This document shows positions 57,913 through 64,000 of a stretch of 64,000 nt of DNA, piece by piece. Where the stretch lies: assembly GCA_022495005.1 (NCBI GenBank), contig JAGYXB010000460.1, positions 1,274,147-1,338,146 of the forward strand. Direction: 5' to 3'. A program made the translations under genes and the position numbers. The stretch is from Rhyacophila brunnea. Its lineage: Eukaryota > Arthropoda > Insecta > Trichoptera > Rhyacophilidae. The notes below the pieces were generated by a model. It ran no database searches. It was not told the origin of the DNA and saw only the letters and a list, made by a program, of their open reading frames with translations. Positions within the stretch are counted from its first letter, which is position 1. Every line of letters begins with the position of its first letter.

Positions 57913-58646
57913 TTAACGGCCCACATGCTCGTCGTAGGTCAAAATTGAGTTTTTATTGTATTTTCAAACCATGATCCTGGACACTCCTTAAACGTTATGG
58001 ATAATCTATTTATATAATTTTGAAGCCTTATTATCCTTTATATTTATTTTTAACATTTGATGACTGCATAAAGTATTTTTGTTACATAAAATAGTATTCT
58101 TTTAAACCTCTTGCTCAAATGTTTTAGAATATAGTCATATTTCGGTACATAACTGTGCAGTGGTGTTAAGATTTTTTACATTTATTAATTTATAAACGCA
58201 TTTATAAAACCATCAGTATAATTTATATTGACATTATTATAGTGAAATATTTACGATAAAAAATTATATTGATAATTTCTGTGATCCCAAATTTGACAAG
58301 AATTACGCATTTTATTATTCAAAAAATCGGCAAGATTAACACATTTCTAAAGATACTTATTATAAGCTATGTCTTTCACCATTTCAGTGTGATAAACATC
58401 TTATGAATAATGATTGCTTTATAATAATTATTGACCTAAGAATTAGTGTTTTTTTGAAATACGCCATTTCTTTTGGCATTCCCCAGTGGTGAAGCTACAA
58501 CATACGGCCGTAGCCATAAATTGACAAACTATAATCGAAGTAGGGAGTAAAATGATATTGACGCGCATGTTTGAGTGTCCAGGATCATGGTTTGAAAATA
58601 CAATAAAAACTCAATTTTGACCTATGACGAGCATGTCCCCCCTTAA
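57913..58646. mobile_element. piggyBac-type MITE, 726 bp, TTAA target duplication
   Basis: Inverted arms 57923-57986 and 58573-58636 (64 bp, one mismatch by eye) start ACATGCTCGTC and end GATCCTGGACACTC. TTAA lies at both outer boundaries (57913-57916 and 58643-58646). TTAA target duplication is the signature of piggyBac. The interior lacks a transposase. The inner block 58385-58600 recurs at 62448-62625. Confidence 0.85.
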
Positions 58647-58720
58647 GGTAAACGTGTCATTAAATATTTTATTATTATAGGTTTTGTATTTTGCTAAACT
58701 ATTGTTGCTTTTTCAGTAAA

Positions 58721-59470
58721 GGCGTTGGGCGTTGACATGGTCCAAGTACGATCCAAGTACACTTGGACAGAGTGCCATCCAAACACATTTGTATGAGACA
58801 GCTTCATACAAATTACTCGGATGCGCGCTTGGACTTGGACCGAGCGCCATCCATGCGCACTCGTATGGGACATCTTCATACTAATTATTCCTATCCAAGC
58901 TAGCTTGGATGAGTAGCTTGGATCGTGGCGTTGACACACATCCAAGTTCAACTCGCTGTCATTTCATTCAAGATCACAATTTCAACATGGCATCTACGAA
59001 TCTGTTGCTGCAAGGTGTCGAAGTTGTTGCAGATATGATAATAGAAGAGAAGACTTGGAAAACCACTACCAGGAGAAAAGAAAGTCGCGCAAGAGAATTT
59101 GGGCCCGCAAATGGATTTTAAGGCGTGATAAGCAGGGTGCATCTAACAATTTTCTCCGTTAATAACAGTTCACTCCGTGAAGTAGAACTGGAAGATAAGG
59201 TTACGTTTAAGAATAATTTGAGGCGGAACAGTGAACAATTTGAATACCTGTTACAAAAAGTTGGGCCAAAAATACAGAAGAAAGATAACCTCATGAGAGC
59301 TGCCTTACCTGCACGAATTAAACTACAAATAGTTATGCGATATTTAGCAACTGGTGATAGGTTTTCCACCTTGGAAAGTAGCTTTCGTATTCCAAAGAGC
59401 TCCATATCCAAGTTTCTGCTATCCATGTTAGATGCAATCTATGAAGTGTTGGAGGAGTACATACAGGTTA
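58721..59470 (+). pseudogene. PIF/Harbinger (HARBI1-like) transposase, first exon, broken
   Basis: The reading frame starts at about ATG 58987 (MASTNLLLQGVEVVADMIIE). It passes through a frame change into KSRKRIWARKWILRRDKQGA, then LREVELEDKVTFKNNLRRNS, IQKKDNLMRAALPARIKLQI, VMRYLATGDRFSTLESSFRI and SISKFLLSMLDAIYEVLEEY, and ends at ATACAG|GTTAGT (about 59467), a splice donor. This is the N-terminal DNA-binding half of a HARBI1-like nuclease; the DDE catalytic exons are absent. Near 59140-59190 a small imperfect duplication (TTTCTCCGTTAAT/CACTCCGTGAA) brings a stop and frameshift. 58721-58960 would be the 5' end of the transposon. Downstream it was cut off by the copy-2 duplication. Confidence 0.75.
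58735..58960. repeat. Subterminal repeats of the Harbinger element
   Basis: Two adjacent units of roughly 60-70 bases (CATCCAAACACATTTGTATG... and CATCCATGCGCACTCGTATG...) share GACAGCTTCATAC/GACATCTTCATAC and CTTGGA/CCAAG motifs; CCAAG or CTTGG occurs about ten times. Such clusters are often transposase-binding sites. Confidence 0.55.
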
Positions 59471-59576
59471 GTAACTGGGAATTATTTTATTGTCAGGTTA
59501 TCAATTTTTTATTAAAAATCAAATTAGGTAGGTACATTACAAACAAATTACAAAATAAAATCAGTCTTCGTCTATA

Positions 59577-59633
59577 TCGTCATCGTCATCGTCATCGTCA
59601 TAAATCCCTCCATTGCTTCTTTTTTTTTTTTTT
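59577..59633. repeat. (ATCGTC)n microsatellite and poly-T
   Basis: Four to five units of TCGTCA at 59577-59602, then a T-rich run at 59620-59650. They lie at the joint between the Harbinger fragment and the copy-2 duplication. Confidence 0.85.
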
Positions 59634-60087
59634 TAATTTTTTTAATTTTTATTTAAATATTTGTTTATTACAGCGAATGTGCGAATGAATTACTTATAAT
59701 GGTACCTATTATGTATTTCAGTGTTATCACGACTCGGGGTCTGCGTGTTACGACCACACAGAAGGACCACTTGATTGCACACGTGTTCCAATCGCGGCCT
59801 GGCTCCCGGGGGAGAATCCATGGCGCGGGACTGGGAAACGTTATCCACACAATTGGCCAACATTGGCCTGAGAAAATCAGTGGATCAGTGAAAACAGTAA
59901 TTATAAATAGCTTAAGTTATTGTCTTAGCACACGGAAAACAACTACCACTGTTCACAAAATTTGTATTCGATCCTTCATTTGCCGCCCTTTATAACGTTA
60001 CACCCCAAAGTAACGCACTACCTGCATGTAAAGCTATACATTAAATTTAATAAGCATTAAACTATTGAGTCTCTGCCATTGACACAT

Positions 60088-60386
60088 TTGGGTCTATTCT
60101 GTACTTATCGACCGCTAAAGTGGTAAATGCTATCAAACTTAGGGTAGATTTGTATCAAAGTATTAGCACTTATTGTACAATTACAATACGTTTGTTGTAA
60201 TTGTTATAATAAGTGCTATATTTTAACAGCAGCAAGAGAGGTGATGTTAAAATATATCACTTATTGCAATAAATACATCCAATTTATTGTAATTGTTGCG
60301 ATATGTGCTAATACTTTGATACAAACCTACCCTAAGTTTGATAATATCTATCACTTTATCACTCGATAAGTATAGAATAGACTCAA
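60088..60386. mobile_element. MITE with 24-bp inverted ends inside duplication copy 2
   Basis: Starts TTGGGTCTATTCTGTACTTA and ends with the inverse TAAGTATAGAATAGACTCAA. Copy 1 of the duplication shows the empty site (GACACATGGTCAGG), so both boundaries are fixed to within one or two bases. Target duplication is at most T or AT. Inner blocks resemble the MITE at 18222-18425. Confidence 0.85.
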
Positions 60387-60574
60387 TGGTCAGGAATGCT
60401 TTCTAATATAATTGGAGATGACTCTTTTAATGAACTTCATTCGAAATTATCAATCATAAAGATATTACATCTTATGATATTCATAGCGCCAACAAATTAT
60501 AGCGCGTCACTATTACAAAAACAAATAGGCTAGATTTACATTTATCAAGGTTAAAATGGTTTTTCCCATTTCAG

Positions 60575-60795
60575 AAATTGAAAAATATATCTGCAGCAAA
60601 ACATATGCCAGAAAAGATATTCAAACATCCACAACCGATGACTGCCCAATGTCATTCTCCAGATCAGATGCACTCAAAAAACATAAAAAGGCCAGGACGA
60701 AACAATTTATATGTGCACACTGTGGGTATACAATAATGTTCGGCCAATTGGGTCTGATTAACTTACTCAGTAAAATTTCATATAAACTGTTTTAA
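60575..60795 (+). pseudogene. Degraded zinc-finger exon, copy C
   Basis: The acceptor (TTTTCCCATTTCAG) and IEKYIC are kept, but deletions have removed the Cys pair and linker of finger 1 (SKTYARKDIQTSTT). Finger 2 has lost its first Cys side and final His (TDDCPMSFSRSDALKKHKK then ARTKQF). The C-terminal finger ends differently (CAHCGYTIMFGQLGLINLLS). Compared with copies A and B it is non-functional as a zinc finger. Confidence 0.75.
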
Positions 60796-62447
60796 TTAAT
60801 AATCTGTAATATCCATAAAATGTTAAAAATAAAGGAATTAAATCATCTACTTGCTTACCTTTTATATACATTTTTTAAAATTTTTGAAATTCATCTCTCA
60901 ATCATGTTGATGGACCTAAGTCCATTTTCAGAATGTGTGTTGGATCCAGGTTGTGGGTGTTTAGTGATTATTCACTTATATTACTGATTACACTACAGTA
61001 GAACCTTGATATAACTGACAAAATATTTGTCAAATGCATTGATATACTACTAGATGAGGGGCTCCCATACAAGTGTCATTTTAAAAATGTACCACAAAAG
61101 AAGATATTACGAATATCGTCTTACAATATTTCCTTGTAAGTATAATGCGTTAAGACCGTTAACATGGATTCCCGAATTTCACCCGTATTGCCCTGGCTGT
61201 AAAACTAATTTTGTGTTCTTGGAATAGTGACCCTAAGGGTCTGCAACCCAAAGCTTGCAAGCTACCAAAAATTCATGTCTGAGCGGACAGAGCAAGTCGT
61301 CATGCGCTGACTATTAGAATAAGATGCAAGATAGATCGGGCTTACTCATAATTACTGCCAGGTCGTTTTCAAGACAAATATTAAGTGAGCTTATATCGAG
61401 TTAAGTCCGCTGATATTAAAATAGTAAGTTTTAACCTAGGGGCGGCATGGTATATGAAAGTATGGTGAAACAGGTTGGGTTGCGGCAAAATCTCCATGTT
61501 AACATTATATTATATGGGTACGTTATAATGACCAAAGTAAATCCTCCGTGATGCCCTGCATTTTTTTTATCGTGTCGCCATTTCTCGTAAGTTATCGGCT
61601 GTTGTCGGCATGCTTCATTCAGTTCTATGAGGAAGCCAAATCGTTGCCTATCTCTACTTTTAATACATCTATGGTTTTAACACTGGCCGAGTCGCTGAAA
61701 ATCGGGCGTCATTTTAAGAAGCATATGATTCATCCAGTAGTATATCAATGGTCAAATGTGAAAATCGTTTAAAACATCCTTATAATAACCTGGAGATGAG
61801 AAGGAGATGGTGGTAAGTCCACTTTTTTCGAAAATGATTTTTTGTTGCCAGTTTTTAAGTGAGACTAATATCTACGAGAAGCAGATTGCAACAAGTCCAA
61901 AAATGTTAAACTTTTAAAGATAAATCAAAAATTTGTGCGGCAAGTCCTCTACCCTGTAGAAGCAGAGTGACATACCTATCGCATTAAGCTTCTAAAATGT
62001 GACGATTATATCGACTAAAATAATATAATGAAAAATGTTTGACTTATGTACTTAATTGTGCTATTTTTATTTGGTTGGCAACATTTTCATACTAAATGCT
62101 TGAAACTACAGACCTGTCCTCGGGTAATCATTGATATTTACGATTATTTTCATACTAAACGTAATGAATCCTAAGAGATATTGCAAGACCAAGAAATTAA
62201 TAGAATGTCAACTAGTGATATTGTGATAATTCAAAATATTGTCGATTATCAACAGCTGATTCAATGATACAAAATATAAATCAAAGATATACATATTTTG
62301 GGTCTTTGGCACCCCCCCCTACCTATCGTTAAGGTTAAATTAAAGGCAATGAGAAAATATACAAGCATTTTCCAAATGGTGTTCGAGGTAAAATTATTTG
62401 GCGATTTTTGTATTTTTGAAAACATCTTGAATTGTCGAGTATTGACA
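60796..62447. other. Unassigned sequence, no gene recognised
   Basis: 61060-61760 is less AT-rich and holds a 74-codon frame (61548-61772) with no recognisable motif. Nothing else seen. Confidence 0.45.
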
Positions 62448-62640
62448 CACAATGTGATAAACATCCTACGAATAATGATTGTTTTATAATAATTATTGAC
62501 CTAATAAGGTATTTGAAATTGAAATATGCCATTTCCCAGTGGTTAAGCTACAACATACGGCCGTAGCCATAAATTGACGAACGATAAATAAAGTGGGAGT
62601 AAGATCATGTCAACGCGCGTGTTTGAACATGTACCGTACT
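62448..62640 (+). repeat. Dispersed repeat related to the piggyBac-type MITE interior
   Basis: Blocks GTGATAAACATC, TATAATAATTATTGACCTAA, CAGTGGTTAAGCTACAACAT and ACGGCCGTAGCCATAAATTG match 58385-58600 in the same order. The short block TTTCCCAGTGGTT returns inverted at 62679-62695. Confidence 0.75.
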
Positions 62641-62885
62641 ATTTTTTTTAGTTGTGTACACAATGTTTAAACACGTTCAAACCACTGGGAAATGCCAATA
62701 GAATGCAAACATTGGGAAAAGGAAATGTGATATATAGTATGAATAAAAAAAGAACTTTTGAGAAGTAATAATTTATTTACATAATACAAATTACAATTCA
62801 CACAAACACTATATTGTAGAAAAGGAAACTGCAGGTACAAAATTTTAAACATATCAAAACAGGAATCATGAGCAGTTATTATAAT

Positions 62886-63109
62886 GACACCTCCTACGTA
62901 AAAGGCCGTAACTATGTTTTTGGCTATTTTGACTTGATTGCTGTTTATTAAATAATTTTAAAGATAATACAAAAATTCAATCAATATCAACTAAAAAATT
63001 ACAGATTTCAGAATTAAAAATTAACGTCGTATTGTCATTAAAATTTATTAAAATCGTACTACTGAAAAAATACCATTTTGCAGTTACGGCTTTATACGTA
63101 GGAGGTGTC
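62886..63109. mobile_element. Small MITE, 224 bp
   Basis: Starts GACACCTCCTACGTAAAAGG and CCGTAACT, and ends with the inverse AGTTACGGCTTTATACGTAG plus GAGGTGTC. Inverted ends of about 28 bp with two or three mismatches. No clear target duplication. Confidence 0.75.
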
Positions 63110-64000
63110 GATAAGGTTTCGGTGTCCACTTTTATTTTGATAAAAATCAACACTCAGAACCTTCTGTGTGATAATATCTAATGATAAAACTTGCACATAC
63201 TGTCATGTATTTTCAATAGATTTACTCTTTGGTACATGGTCACATACATTTTATTGACATTAAACCAATTTAATATAACAAAATGTCCTGTTTTACAAAA
63301 TCTGTGCGTTTAGTTAAGGGACCTTGCTACTGTCACGTTTACATGTATTTTGTCCATATTTACTGAAATTCAGAGTAAGACCATTGAATGGTTAAATACC
63401 ACGCATTGTAAAAATTTACATTAAAATTTAAAAAAATCAGTGACATTAAATGGTTTCGAAACATTTAATGTTTTCCTTTTTTCACTTAGTTGAAAAACCA
63501 TCATTATACATTAATAATTATTGCATCATGGCAACTACAACCATTTTTTTGATAGATGAAACATTTTTAAAATTGATTATTTATTACATGGGTTCTATAC
63601 AGAATGATAGATTAACTAAGAGAATAATCAATTAATTATAAATCATAAGAATTGTATCACAAGATTGACAATGTGGCCTAATAAAAAAATAGTGCCACCG
63701 TTATAGGAGATACTTGATTTTGTTCTTTTTGTTATCGATCCCCACCATACAGTTCACATTAAGTAAATCAATTTAAAACTATGCATAAGGAAGAGGAGAT
63801 ATGTCTGAAAAATGGGTTACAATATAGGTACCAAATCAATCATAATGCATATTGCCCTATTTTGAAAGTAAAGTATATTTTTTTACAATGTCCGATCTAT
63901 GAAGATATGGGCCGATGGGCTGTTGACCACCCGCTTAACCTACTAGGTCCGTAGTCTGGGTCCAAAAACATGTGATTTTATTTCGCCAAACCCGGGACTC
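63110..64000. other. AT-rich sequence to the window end
   Basis: No gene. The last 120 bases (63880-64000) are GC-richer and may be the start of another repeat running out of the window. Confidence 0.45.

Larger units (their letters stand above)
59655..60795 (+). repeat. Segmental duplication unit, copy 2 (partner 56365-57290)
   Basis: Contains the Myb/SANT-like exon (59721-59995), the shared spacer, and a degraded zinc-finger exon, interrupted by a 299-bp MITE at 60088-60386 that copy 1 lacks. The Myb/SANT-like exon has a two-base insertion and a deletion of about 20 bases relative to copy 1, but the same TGA in place of the conserved Trp. Confidence 0.88.

Noticed and set aside
59467..59760. 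A fusion of the HARBI1-like exon to the downstream Myb/SANT-like exon
   Set aside because: A donor and an acceptor exist and the phase would fit, but the downstream exon copy has indels, and the joint is better explained by a duplication inserting into the transposon.
1..64000. CRISPR arrays, rRNA genes, bacterial operons or phage genes
   Set aside because: No regularly spaced direct repeats, rRNA segments or compact coding runs were seen. The window is typical of a repeat-rich insect nuclear genome.

Overview
The window looks like insect nuclear DNA, most likely from an aphid or a close hemipteran relative. It is very AT-rich. It is full of short ATAATATTAT and TACCTAC runs, carries a tract of the insect telomere unit TTAGG, and has the kinds of non-LTR, LTR, hAT, piggyBac and PIF/Harbinger debris common in such genomes. 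The organism is inferred from style, not from a marker gene. There are no bacterial-type operons, and no complete multi-exon host gene can be shown. The only plausible host or domesticated coding pieces are one intact MADF-domain exon (38765-39101, minus) and a small cluster of C2H2 zinc-finger exons (57009-60795, plus).

Region by region: 1-23.8 kb is AT-rich and gene-poor, with short LINE 3' stubs (9.3, 14.1 and 15.1 kb), an hAT-type MITE (17.4 kb), a nest of palindromes whose loop holds a telomere-like tract (18.2-18.9 kb), a GC-rich snap-back (20.4 kb) and fold-back MITEs (4.3 and 22.7 kb). A 5'-truncated I-group LINE with a poly-A tail occupies 23.8-27.2 kb: endonuclease end, reverse transcriptase with YADD, RNase H. 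It is broken by three stops and one 8-bp duplication. 27.2-34.2 kb is AT-rich. A small R1-clade LINE 3' end lies at 34.2-34.95 kb on the minus strand. From 38.4 to 43.9 kb there is the MADF exon, a 375-bp fold-back element, and a large multi-part inverted repeat that encloses hAT remnants, a tRNA-derived SINE and a second MADF fragment. One arm of it is split by a PIF/Harbinger-type MITE with TTA target duplications.

43.9-54.0 kb is a three-level nest. A nearly full-length but decayed RTE-type LINE on the minus strand is split by LTR element A (44352-51405, target duplication ACGG), which is itself split by LTR element B (46039-49254, target duplication TTAT). Removing A and one ACGG restores the LINE reading frame exactly. 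Neither LTR element has a visible polymerase. B keeps an intact 83-codon gene for a predicted N-myristoylated single-pass membrane protein just before its polypurine tract.

54.6-56.3 kb holds three related hAT MITEs with 8-bp target duplications, two perfect and one 6/8. 56.3-60.8 kb holds a duplicated unit (Myb/SANT-like exon plus zinc-finger exon), with a piggyBac-type MITE bounded by TTAA and the first exon of a HARBI1-like transposase lying between the two copies. The rest, to 64.0 kb, is repeats and unassigned AT-rich sequence. The best new material is the datable nesting, the small membrane protein of element B, the near-perfect 39-bp hairpin inside element A, and the decaying zinc-finger duplication.
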